Assembly (NCBI GenBank): GCA_027004335.1 | Contig: JALTID010000016.1 | Location: forward strand, 1 to 5,402 | DNA: 5,402 nt | Reading direction: 5' to 3' | Source of the DNA: a bacterium | Lineage (GTDB): Bacteria; JALSQH01 | Part shown: in pieces, positions 1 to 5,402 of the stretch | Numbering within the stretch: position 1 is the stretch's first letter | How the letters are laid out: the number at the start of each line of letters is the position of its first letter | Notes under the pieces: model-generated | What the model was told of the DNA's origin: nothing | Databases searched by the model: none | Seen by the model: only the letters and a program-made list of their open reading frames with translations | Program-made: the position numbers and the translations under genes

Positions 1-2
1 GA

Positions 3-437
3 GTTCAGGATGATCCGGAACTTCACAGAGAAATATATGAAACTATTCCACTGGAAATAAGAACAAATTATCCTATCTGGAAAGAAAAAATAAAAATCAT
101 CAATTACAGAGAGCTTCTTTCAGATTATCATGAAATTTTTGAAAAAATTTTATCCGAAGTAACTGAGGGACTCTATATTTCCGTTGACATAGATGTAGCC
201 TCTGGCAAGGATCTCTGGGGGGTAAGATTTTTTGAAGGCAGATGGCCATCCTCTGATCAGTTCATTGAGATCATCGAGGTATTACTTGATATGATAAAAG
301 AAAAAGGTATTAAACCTGTTGGTATGGACTTCTGTGAATGGGACCCCCTTTTGATGAGCATACCCCTTCGGGGAGGAGAAAAAGACCAGATTCTCTCAAT
401 TCTTGATTCTCTTCTTGAGAAAGTAATAAATTTTTAA
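3..437 (+). CDS. Divergent ureohydrolase-fold (arginase/agmatinase-like) protein, C-terminal fragment
   Basis: An open frame enters from the left edge and ends at TAA 435-437, giving 144 residues with no start in the window. Fragment residues 58-65 read YISVDIDV, which resembles the arginase-superfamily SxDxD metal-binding strand with both Asp (62, 64). Residues 105-115 read PVGMDFCEWDP, matching the later strand that reads like GFDVVEVNP in arginases, with the Glu kept (112). A helix of about 20 residues lies between them, as in the family. The segment after DID differs: the usual DPxxxPGTGTP loop is absent and ASGKDLWGVRFFEGRW stands in its place. The substrate therefore cannot be inferred, and it may be a UPF0489-like or other non-arginase relative. 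The gene converges on the fadAN operon. The frame and end are secure; the family is a moderate inference from two motifs. Confidence 0.6.
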   Translation, partial: VQDDPELHREIYETIPLEIRTNYPIWKEKIKIINYRELLSDYHEIFEKILSEVTEGLYISVDIDVASGKDLWGVRFFEGRWPSSDQFIEIIEVLLDMIKEKGIKPVGMDFCEWDPLLMSIPLRGGEKDQILSILDSLLEKVINF

Positions 438-441
438 AAAA

Positions 442-460
442 GAGGGGGGAAAACCCCCTC
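442..460 (-). terminator. Rho-independent terminator of the fadA-fadN operon
   Basis: GAGGGGG (442-448) pairs perfectly with CCCCCTC (454-460) around a five-base loop. Read on the minus strand, the hairpin begins seven bases after the fadN stop codon and is followed by six T (436-441 are A on the plus strand). This is the classical intrinsic terminator layout. On the plus strand the hairpin also directly follows the ureohydrolase-like gene, but no T-run follows it there, so termination in that direction would be weaker. Confidence 0.85.
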
Positions 461-466
461 AACTGA

Positions 467-2884
467 TTAATTCCTGAGTGGCTTGTTGTACATGAGCATG
501 TGCTGGAGTCTTTCCTGAGTTTTTTCTTCACCACAGAGACTTACGAAAGTTTCTCTCTCAAGATCCAGCAAATGCTGTTCGCTAACCTTTGTGCCGGGAA
601 GAACATCACCACCTGAGATGACAGCTGCGATTTTCTTCGCCATAAAGGATTCATACTCGGTTATATAACCACTGTAGAGGAAGTTTTTAATACCAAGAGA
701 GATAGTAGCAATTCCCTCTCTTCCCGCAACAACAATTTCATCAAGAGGCTTGTTGGGTTTAAATCCTTCCTTAATCATGGCAAGAACTGTCTGTTTCGCA
801 TCATAAATCAGGCTGTCACGGTTAAGGGTGATATTATCTGTGGATTTCAAATAACCAAGTCTGAAAGCATCCTTTGCACCCATGGAAACCTTTGCCTGAC
901 TTACAAGGCCAAAGGCATGGATAGCAGCCTGAACAGCATGAGCAGAAAGTTTAAGTGGATCATCTATATGAGGTTCTCCAAAAGCCCTCAGATAAACCTC
1001 TTTATTACCACCTCCACCGGGAAGCAAACCAACGCCAACCTCCACAAGACCCATATAGAGTTGATTATCTGCCTGGGCTCTGTGGGCATGCATCGTTATC
1101 TCAGCACCACCCCCAAGGGTGAGATCGTAGGGAGCAGCAACAATGGGCTTTGGTGCATATTTCATTCTCATGTTCACATCCTGAAATGCTTTAACAACCT
1201 GCTCAATAAGATCCCACTGCTTCTGCTGTGCAGCCATAAGGATAGCAAGAATATTTGCACCCGCACTGAAATTCCTGCTCTGACTCCCAAGAACCACACC
1301 CTCAAGCTTATCCTCTTCAAGCATATCAACAGCTTTGTTCAGCATCTCAATAATACCATCATCAATGGCGTTCAGCTTGGTATGAAACTCTACCAAACCA
1401 ACACCATCACCTAAATCAATAAGACTTGCAGAACCATTTTCTTCTATGATCTGTTCTCTATCCTTCAGAGATTTAAGAATAATAACATTGGAAGGTACAG
1501 GAACAGGTTTATATTTGAGTGCCTTGGGATCATAGTAGAATCTCTGGCCGCCGACATCAAGGTAGAAATAGCCATAACCATTGGTAATGACCCTTTTTAC
1601 CATTTTCGGGACTTCAAATCCTTCCGCTTCCATCTTCTCAATAGATTCCTTCACCCCAATAGCATCCCATCCTTCAAAAGGGCCAAGATCCCAGTTAAAT
1701 CCCCACTTCATAGCATTGTCAATATTTACAATATCATCAGCGATTTCATACAGTCTTTTAGCAGTATAGATGAGAGTGTCTCTCATCACCTTCCATGCAA
1801 ATTGTCCCGCTCTATCATCAGCATAAACAAGAGCTCTTAACTTCTTGCTAACATTCTCTTCACCCTTTGTTTTTTTAATTGATTCGTAATCATATTTTTT
1901 CTTTTCTCTGTATTCAAGGGTCTTGGGATCAATTACATATTTGATCTTTTTACCCTCTTCGTTCTTTTCTTTCTTATAAAAACCGGCCTTGGCCTTATTA
2001 CCTAAAAGTCCCTTATCTACCATCTGTTTTATGAAATCAGGTAATTTGAAAACATCCCTCTCATCATCATCGGGAACATTTTCGTAGATATTTTCTACAA
2101 CATGCACAAGAGTGTCAATTCCAACAAGGTCAGATGTTCCAAAGGCAGCGCTACCAGGTCTTCCCATTGGCTTTCCAACAATGGCATCAACCTCATCGAT
2201 CTCATACCCATCTTTTAGCATTTGCCAGATGGTTTTCATCATTCCATAAACACCGATTCTGTTGGCAATAAAATTGGGGGTATCTTTTGCAAAAACAACA
2301 CCTTTCCCAAGAACATTTGTGGCAAATTTAGCCATAAAATCTACAAGCTCAGGTTCTGTTTCTTCTCCGGCAACGATCTCAAGAAGTTTCATATACCTTG
2401 GGGGATTAAAAAAGTGGGTCACAAGAAATCTTTTCTTGAAATCATCGCCTCTACCTTCAGACATAACTGTGATAGGAATTCCTGATGTGTTAGAAGAGAT
2501 AATTGCATCAGGTTTTGCATATTTCTCAACATTTTCAAAAACCTTCTGTTTGATCTTTGGGGCTTCCACAACAACTTCAAGAATCCAATCAGCATCACTG
2601 AGATAGTCAAGATTATCCTCCATATTTCCAGGAGTTATAAGTTTCACATCTTCCTGAGTTATTTTGGGAGGAATCTTTTTCTCTTTGACGATCCTGTCGA
2701 GAGCATTCAGGGCAAACCTGTTACGCGCCTTCGGATCATTTTTTTCCTCATCAGATAGATCTGGAGGAACAATATCAAGAAGATAAACTTTAAGTCCAGC
2801 GTATGCAAGGAGTCCGGCAATATCTCCTCCCATAACTCCGGCACCAATTACTGCCACTTTGTTAATTTTATACTTTGAAGCCAT
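467..2884 (-). CDS. fadN: 3-hydroxyacyl-CoA dehydrogenase / enoyl-CoA hydratase fusion (FadN type)
   Basis: A bifunctional beta-oxidation enzyme of 805 residues. It should hydrate trans-2-enoyl-CoA and oxidise the L-3-hydroxyacyl-CoA with NAD+ in the cytoplasm. An NAD-binding Rossmann motif GAGVMGG lies at 14-20. Dehydrogenase active-site residues are Ser134 (SSNTSG), His157 and Asn160 (HFFNPP), Glu169 (LLEIV) and Asn208 (FIANR). C-terminal dehydrogenase domains cover about 200-303 and 355-440, joined by a Lys/Glu-rich linker at about 303-350. The crotonase domain runs from about 485, with oxyanion-hole segments FSAGANI (539-545) and LGGGAE (590-595) and both catalytic Glu (595 and 615, matching rat crotonase Glu144 and Glu164). 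The order dehydrogenase then hydratase matches Bacillus FadN (about 790 residues) and is the reverse of E. coli FadB. The start is fixed by AAAGGAGG six bases upstream. It is the second gene of the operon, 27 bases after fadA. Confidence 0.95.
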   Translation of the reverse strand: MASKYKINKVAVIGAGVMGGDIAGLLAYAGLKVYLLDIVPPDLSDEEKNDPKARNRFALNALDRIVKEKKIPPKITQEDVKLITPGNMEDNLDYLSDADWILEVVVEAPKIKQKVFENVEKYAKPDAIISSNTSGIPITVMSEGRGDDFKKRFLVTHFFNPPRYMKLLEIVAGEETEPELVDFMAKFATNVLGKGVVFAKDTPNFIANRIGVYGMMKTIWQMLKDGYEIDEVDAIVGKPMGRPGSAAFGTSDLVGIDTLVHVVENIYENVPDDDERDVFKLPDFIKQMVDKGLLGNKAKAGFYKKEKNEEGKKIKYVIDPKTLEYREKKKYDYESIKKTKGEENVSKKLRALVYADDRAGQFAWKVMRDTLIYTAKRLYEIADDIVNIDNAMKWGFNWDLGPFEGWDAIGVKESIEKMEAEGFEVPKMVKRVITNGYGYFYLDVGGQRFYYDPKALKYKPVPVPSNVIILKSLKDREQIIEENGSASLIDLGDGVGLVEFHTKLNAIDDGIIEMLNKAVDMLEEDKLEGVVLGSQSRNFSAGANILAILMAAQQKQWDLIEQVVKAFQDVNMRMKYAPKPIVAAPYDLTLGGGAEITMHAHRAQADNQLYMGLVEVGVGLLPGGGGNKEVYLRAFGEPHIDDPLKLSAHAVQAAIHAFGLVSQAKVSMGAKDAFRLGYLKSTDNITLNRDSLIYDAKQTVLAMIKEGFKPNKPLDEIVVAGREGIATISLGIKNFLYSGYITEYESFMAKKIAAVISGGDVLPGTKVSEQHLLDLERETFVSLCGEEKTQERLQHMLMYNKPLRN

Positions 2885-2890
2885 CTTTTG

Positions 2891-2898
2891 CCTCCTTT
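2891..2898 (-). promoter_or_regulatory. Ribosome binding site of fadN
   Basis: The minus strand reads AAAGGAGG followed by six bases (CAAAAG) and ATG at 2884. This strong Shine-Dalgarno site lies in the 27-base gap after the fadA stop, fixing the fadN start and supporting independent translation within one transcript. Confidence 0.85.
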
Positions 2899-2911
2899 AC
2901 TTCAAGTTTAA

Positions 2912-4168
2912 TTATTCTATTTCAATTGCTGTGGCTATACCCATTCCGCCACCAATGCACATAGTTGCCAGACCAAGATTAAGTCCTCTTCTTCTCATTT
3001 CATAAAGAAGAGTTGTCGCAATTCTTGGACCAGAAATTCCAAGAGGGTGACCAAGAGCAATAGCACCACCATTTACATTAATAATACCTGGGTCAATTCC
3101 CAGTTCTTTAATACTTGCAATGGACTGGGAGGCAAAAGCCTCGTTAATTTCTACTAGCTGGAAATCCTTTATTTTAAATCCGAATCTTTTCATAAGGTCT
3201 CTTGTTGAGTAAATTGGTCCAAGACCCATAACTTCAGGCTCAAGTCCTCTAACTCCTATAGCTCTGATCTTGGCAAGCGGCTCAATACCCAGCTCTTTAG
3301 TCTTTGCATAGGACATAACCACCATTGCCTGTGCTCCCGCATTGATAGGAGAAGAATTTCCAGCAGTAACCCTTCCATTTACTCTGAAAACTGGCTTGAG
3401 TTTGGCAAGAATTTCAAGGGATGTATTTCTTCTTGGGCCCTCATCCTTATTAAGCAGTGTCCATCCCTCTGGAACCCCTTTCTTTTCCCTGTATATTTCA
3501 ACATCACCTGTAGTGGGGTTAACTATAACAGGAACAATCTCGTCATCAAATCTACCCTCATCCTGTGCTTTAATAGCTTTCATGTGACTTTCATAGGCGA
3601 ACTGGTCCATAGCTTCTCTTGTTATCCCGTATTTCTCTCCATACCTGTCAATAACATTTTCAGCAGTTTCACCCATGGGAATATAAACATTAGGAATATC
3701 CTCTGGGATTTCAAATGGTTCCTCAACCTCTTCTCCAAAAAGCCTTTTCACAAACCTTATATTAGGCGTGGGTTTGTTACTCGTCATAGGAACAAGTGTC
3801 ATACTTTCAGTTCCACCGACAAGAACAATGTCCAGAGCACCAGATGTGATCATACCATAAGCATAGTGTAAACCTGTCATTGCAGAACCACACATCCTTG
3901 AATAAGTTGCAGCTGGAACTTCCTCTGGGATACCCGCAAGCAGTGCAGCAACTCTTGCCACATTCATACCCTGTTCAGCCTCAGGAAAAGCAGTCCCACC
4001 AGTGACATCATCGATCATTTTCCAGTCTTCCAACTGCGGGATCCTTTCCAGAGCTGCTTTGTAAGCAATTGCCAGCATATCATCAGAGCGTGCATTTCTT
4101 AAGAGCCCTTTCTTGGCTCCTATGGGGAGTCTTACGGCGGAAACAATTACCGCGTCTCTCTCTTTCAT
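2912..4168 (-). CDS. fadA: Acetyl-CoA C-acyltransferase (3-ketoacyl-CoA thiolase)
   Basis: A 418-residue thiolase that cleaves 3-ketoacyl-CoA with CoA to acetyl-CoA and a shortened acyl-CoA, the last step of the beta-oxidation cycle. The catalytic set is complete: nucleophile Cys93 (YSRMCGSAMTG), Asn342 in VEINEAFA, His374 in GGAIALGHPLG (367-377), and the acid/base Cys404 (MCIGGGMG). The N-terminus reads DAVIVSAVRLPIG, as expected for the family. The length is slightly above the usual 390-400, with the extra residues in the middle (about 130-165). The start is supported by AGGAGG five bases upstream. It is the first gene of the operon, with fadN starting 27 bases after its stop. Pairing with the FadN fusion argues for the degradative thiolase rather than the biosynthetic acetoacetyl-CoA one, which the sequence alone does not exclude. 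Confidence 0.95.
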   Translation of the reverse strand: MKERDAVIVSAVRLPIGAKKGLLRNARSDDMLAIAYKAALERIPQLEDWKMIDDVTGGTAFPEAEQGMNVARVAALLAGIPEEVPAATYSRMCGSAMTGLHYAYGMITSGALDIVLVGGTESMTLVPMTSNKPTPNIRFVKRLFGEEVEEPFEIPEDIPNVYIPMGETAENVIDRYGEKYGITREAMDQFAYESHMKAIKAQDEGRFDDEIVPVIVNPTTGDVEIYREKKGVPEGWTLLNKDEGPRRNTSLEILAKLKPVFRVNGRVTAGNSSPINAGAQAMVVMSYAKTKELGIEPLAKIRAIGVRGLEPEVMGLGPIYSTRDLMKRFGFKIKDFQLVEINEAFASQSIASIKELGIDPGIINVNGGAIALGHPLGISGPRIATTLLYEMRRRGLNLGLATMCIGGGMGIATAIEIE

Positions 4169-4173
4169 AGCTT

Positions 4174-4179
4174 CCTCCT
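4174..4179 (-). promoter_or_regulatory. Ribosome binding site of fadA
   Basis: The minus strand reads AGGAGG, then five bases (AAGCT) and the ATG at 4168. Strong match and normal spacing, confirming the thiolase start. Confidence 0.85.
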
Positions 4180-4198
4180 ATTTTTGTTCTTTCCTTAA

Positions 4199-4216
4199 TG
4201 AATGAATACTCATTCA
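4199..4216. promoter_or_regulatory. FadR-like (TetR-family) operator over the fadA transcription start
   Basis: TGAATGAATACTCATTCA is an 18-bp inverted repeat with eight of nine base pairs symmetric. It fits the Bacillus subtilis FadR consensus as I recall it, TGAATGAMTANTNRTTCA, at every position, and it is preceded by A (4198), which fits the leading W. It sits just downstream of the predicted -10 of the fad promoter, about +1 to +19, where a bound dimer would block transcription. In the known systems long-chain acyl-CoA releases FadR. The regulator gene is not in this window, so which TetR-family protein binds here is inferred. Confidence 0.75.
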
Positions 4217-4223
4217 GAATGTT

Positions 4224-4252
4224 AGTTTAACATATATGAATATTGATGTCAA
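4224..4252 (-). promoter_or_regulatory. Sigma70-type promoter of the fadA-fadN operon
   Basis: On the minus strand a perfect -35 TTGACA (4247-4252) is followed by a 17-base spacer and the -10 TAAACT (4224-4229, four of six matches). TG one base before the -10 gives an extended -10 element. Transcription would start near 4217, about 50 bases upstream of the fadA ATG and at the edge of the operator. Confidence 0.75.
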
Positions 4253-4396
4253 ATTTACCACACAAACCGAAAATTTTTCTTACTCACATGTTATTATAAA
4301 AGATCCTGAAGAGAGTTCCTTTTAACTATATTTATTAACCACTACCAATTACAAATTCCGGAAACTTCGCAGACAGGAAGATTCAACGAATATGTC

Positions 4397-4660
4397 TTAT
4401 TTCTCATCTTTCCATGAAAGCTTAACCTCTGCAAGCACAAAGGAGATATAACGACATGGCCCTCTTCTGTAGGAGTCATTGATTCTTCCTATAAAATTCA
4501 TTAAATTTCTCGTCATAAAAGGGAGGCCTAATGCATATAATCCGGGGCATCCAACCTGACATTTTCCAGTAAATTCTTCACTGTATTCAATTATTGTTAC
4601 CAGCGACAAAGCTGATCTATCTGCTTCAGATATTAAACTGATAGATAGTGGCCCTACCAT
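4397..4660 (-). CDS. Unrecognised 87-residue ORF overlapping the end of mgsA
   Basis: I do not recognise this product. The ORF has codon use like its neighbours (AGA, ATA, GAA and AAA are frequent) and is the only open frame here on this strand. The protein has a CQVGC motif at about 34-38 and a basic segment (RINDSYRRGPCRY) at about 59-71, with no signal peptide or clear membrane segment. Its ATG (4658-4660) overlaps the mgsA stop in the arrangement ATGGTAG, and no good Shine-Dalgarno site precedes it. Translation would therefore depend on coupling to ribosomes that have passed the mgsA TGA. It could be a small coupled gene, a remnant of a longer gene, or a chance frame. Confidence 0.35.
   Translation of the reverse strand: MVGPLSISLISEADRSALSLVTIIEYSEEFTGKCQVGCPGLYALGLPFMTRNLMNFIGRINDSYRRGPCRYISFVLAEVKLSWKDEK
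4618..4632. repeat. Short perfect inverted repeat downstream of the mgsA stop
   Basis: TATCTG and CAGATA form a six-base-pair hairpin with a three-base loop, inside the start of the 87-codon ORF and about 22 bases past the mgsA TAG. An alternative seven-base pairing of ATCTATC with GATAGAT is also possible in the same RNA. No T-run follows on the minus strand, so it is not a convincing terminator. It lies about 100 bases from the in-frame TGA, too far to be a standard bacterial SECIS. Confidence 0.4.
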
Positions 4661-5076
4661 AATACTTTTCTAATGTTCAGTAATTCCTCTGCACTGGATA
4701 GATTTGTTGCTATGGGAATATCATGGACATCTCAGACATCCATAAGTGCAGAAATATCTGGCTCATGGGGCTGGGCTGTTAGAGGATCCCTTAAAAATAT
4801 CACCAGATCAATCTCCCCACTGGCAACCAATCTCCCAATCTGAAGATCACCTTCCTGAGGACTGCTTAGCATTCTCTTAACATTTAAGCCTGTCTCTTTC
4901 ATGACCCGTTTTCCCATTGTACCTGTTGCTACCAGCTCGAATTTTTCCAGGATCTTTTTGTTTTTTTGAGCGAAAGAAATCATTGTGCTTTTCTTAGCAT
5001 CATGCGCAATAAGGGCAATTCTTCTCTTTCCCGCTGGTTTTTTTGTGGTTGTTATTTTTACACCATGGGTTTCCAT
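4654..5076 (-). CDS. mgsA: Methylglyoxal synthase with an in-frame TGA codon
   Basis: MgsA converts dihydroxyacetone phosphate to methylglyoxal and phosphate in the cytoplasm. From ATG 5076 (AAGGAG six bases upstream) 114 codons run to TGA at 4732-4734. Twenty-five more codons then continue in the same frame ([18 protein letters not shown] and on) to TAG 4654-4656. Read through, the product is 140 residues, within the usual 130-152. Family features kept (my numbering): His25, Asp26 and Lys29, catalytic Asp77, Asp97, and His104 and Asp107 in PHEPD. Departures: Met54 in ATGTMG (usually Thr), and SSPQEGD at 71-77 where the family has SGPxGGD. The C-terminus is also about 14 residues shorter than that of B. 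subtilis. An ATG at 5109 gives 11 more codons but has no good ribosome site. Status is open: selenoprotein, readthrough, fresh pseudogene or sequence error. Confidence 0.8.
4732..4734 (-). other. In-frame TGA within mgsA (codon 115)
   Basis: The minus strand reads ATG GAT GTC TGA GAT GTC CAT. From memory, the matching stretch in B. subtilis MgsA is ALIRLCDVYSIPLATN, which puts Cys at the TGA; E. coli has Ala. Alignment on both sides needs no gap. TGA is not reassigned genome-wide as far as this window shows: the fad genes use TGG for Trp and have no TGA in over 1,200 codons. I found no convincing bacterial SECIS by eye just after the TGA. The best short stems (ATAG with CTAT, 22-37 bases from the start of the TGA) have no G at the start of the loop. 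Confidence 0.8.
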
Positions 5077-5082
5077 AAATTT

Positions 5083-5088
5083 CTCCTT
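5083..5088 (-). promoter_or_regulatory. Ribosome binding site that fixes the mgsA start
   Basis: The minus strand reads AAGGAG, then six bases (AAATTT) and ATG at 5076. This selects the internal Met over the upstream ATG at 5109, and the resulting N-terminus matches MgsA proteins with a short tail before the first strand. Confidence 0.8.
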
Positions 5089-5097
5089 TTTTCCATA

Positions 5098-5141
5098 ATT
5101 ATACATCAAAAAGTTATAATTCTGTTACATGAAAGTGAAAA
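5098..5141 (-). promoter_or_regulatory. Probable mgsA promoter region
   Basis: Two candidate -10 boxes lie on the minus strand. TATAAC (5113-5118) has a -35-like TTTTCA (5136-5141) at 17 bases. A perfect TATAAT (5098-5103) lies nearer the gene but without a clear -35. Both are in AT-rich sequence, so the exact start is uncertain. The divergent gene at 5220 shares this intergenic region. Confidence 0.45.
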
Positions 5142-5209
5142 TTAAATAGGATTAAAATCTTGCAACTTTTTCTAATTTGATATGTTATAAATAAAAAGGC
5201 ATGTTATCT

Positions 5210-5215
5210 GGAGGT
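5210..5215 (+). promoter_or_regulatory. Ribosome binding site of the lipoprotein gene
   Basis: GGAGGT followed by four bases precedes the ATG at 5220. It is a strong Shine-Dalgarno site that supports this start. No clear -35/-10 pair can be fixed upstream: TTGCAA at 5160 and TATAAA at 5186 are 20 bases apart, too wide for a normal promoter. Confidence 0.75.
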
Positions 5216-5219
5216 AGAA

Positions 5220-5402
5220 ATGAAAATTTACATAAAATTCCCTACACAACAGAAAAAAGAGTTACAAATTGTGTTATATTCACTTTTTATGTTAATTCTT
5301 TTTTTGGGCAGTTGTAAAGGAAAGGAAAACAACGGGTCAGAAACTTCCTCAAACTCCAACACCAATGTTGAATACAATCTTTACTCTGATATTCAATATG
5401 AA
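5220..5402 (+). CDS. Putative lipoprotein, N-terminal fragment
   Basis: A gene starting at ATG 5220 runs off the right edge, leaving 61 residues. The N-terminus is basic (Lys2, Lys6, Lys12, Lys13), followed by a hydrophobic stretch at about 17-29 and a lipobox LGSC with Cys32 as the expected lipidation site. A Ser/Asn-rich tether (about 38-50) follows, as is common after the lipidated Cys in exported lipoproteins. The signal peptide is longer than average, and Met24 lies inside its hydrophobic core, but the ribosome site supports the upstream start. Lys at +2 does not signal inner-membrane retention in the E. coli scheme, if there is an outer membrane. The mature domain is outside the window, so no function can be assigned. 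Confidence 0.75.
   Translation, partial: MKIYIKFPTQQKKELQIVLYSLFMLILFLGSCKGKENNGSETSSNSNTNVEYNLYSDIQYE

Noticed and set aside
310-534. 74-codon minus-strand ORF at the convergent gene ends
   Set aside because: It overlaps both the ureohydrolase-like gene and fadN and spans the terminator hairpin. Its low-complexity product matches nothing, so it is a shadow frame.
917-1414. 165-codon plus-strand ORF inside fadN
   Set aside because: It is fully antisense to the crotonase domain of fadN, whose catalytic motifs are clear, and has no ribosome site. It is a shadow.
2222-2610. Several plus- and minus-strand ORFs over the dehydrogenase domain of fadN
   Set aside because: They are alternative frames of a well-supported coding region and show no family motifs.
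3342-3871. Two plus-strand ORFs opposite fadA
   Set aside because: They are antisense to conserved thiolase sequence and lack ribosome sites.
4253-4396. A gene, RNA or terminator in the gap upstream of the fad promoter
   Set aside because: I see only AT-rich sequence with short, weak inverted repeats and no open frame with a ribosome site.
4692-4734. A bacterial SECIS hairpin after the mgsA TGA
   Set aside because: Only weak, bulged pairings can be drawn by hand. The apical loops lack the G expected near the loop start, so I do not annotate one. A folding program is needed to exclude it.
4732-4734. Genome-wide reassignment of TGA to Trp or Gly
   Set aside because: The two long fad genes contain no TGA and use TGG for Trp, and the position is not Trp or Gly in the homologues I recall.
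4732-5109. A 125-residue MgsA ending at the TGA and starting at ATG 5109
   Set aside because: The ribosome site points to ATG 5076, and the conserved [10 protein letters not shown] segment continues in frame after the TGA. A simple short gene therefore misses part of the family domain.

Overview
The window is a compact AT-rich bacterial stretch. Its core is a two-gene fatty-acid beta-oxidation operon on the minus strand, with a methylglyoxal synthase locus upstream of it on the same strand and partial plus-strand genes at both edges. Shine-Dalgarno sites (AAAGGAGG, AGGAGG, AAGGAG, GGAGGT), sigma70-type hexamers and a lipoprotein signal peptide mark it as bacterial. Gene order, the FadN-type domain order and a FadR-like operator recall Firmicutes-style regulation, but these traits also occur in other phyla. 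I do not assign a lineage.

Layout. Bases 3-437 (+) hold the C-terminal 144 residues of a divergent ureohydrolase-fold (arginase/agmatinase-like) protein. It converges on the beta-oxidation operon, and a G/C-rich hairpin at 442-460 ends the operon. Bases 467-2884 (-) encode an 805-residue 3-hydroxyacyl-CoA dehydrogenase/enoyl-CoA hydratase fusion (FadN type). Bases 2912-4168 (-) encode its partner thiolase (FadA). The thiolase is transcribed first, and the two genes are 27 bases apart. Upstream lies a clear promoter (TTGACA, 17 bases, TAAACT). An 18-bp near-perfect palindrome, TGAATGAATACTCATTCA, lies over the predicted transcription start. It fits the TetR-family FadR operator consensus as I remember it, so the operon is probably repressed until long-chain acyl-CoA is present. 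The stretch 4253-4396 holds nothing I can identify.

Bases 4397-4660 (-) hold an unrecognised 87-codon ORF whose ATG overlaps the end of the next gene upstream. Bases 4654-5076 (-) encode methylglyoxal synthase (MgsA). Its reading frame is interrupted by one in-frame TGA at 4732-4734, after which 25 recognisably MgsA-like codons continue in the same frame to a TAG. The TGA aligns with a position that is Cys in several MgsA proteins, so selenocysteine, readthrough, a recent nonsense mutation and a sequence error are all live explanations. An intergenic region (5077-5219) separates mgsA from a divergent lipoprotein gene on the plus strand, which runs off the window end.

How the genes work together. 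The FadN/FadA pair carries out the hydration, dehydrogenation and thiolysis steps of beta-oxidation, giving acetyl-CoA and a shortened acyl-CoA. No acyl-CoA dehydrogenase, acyl-CoA ligase or regulator is in the window, so those must lie elsewhere. MgsA is a bypass of lower glycolysis, and its link to the fad genes here may be only positional.
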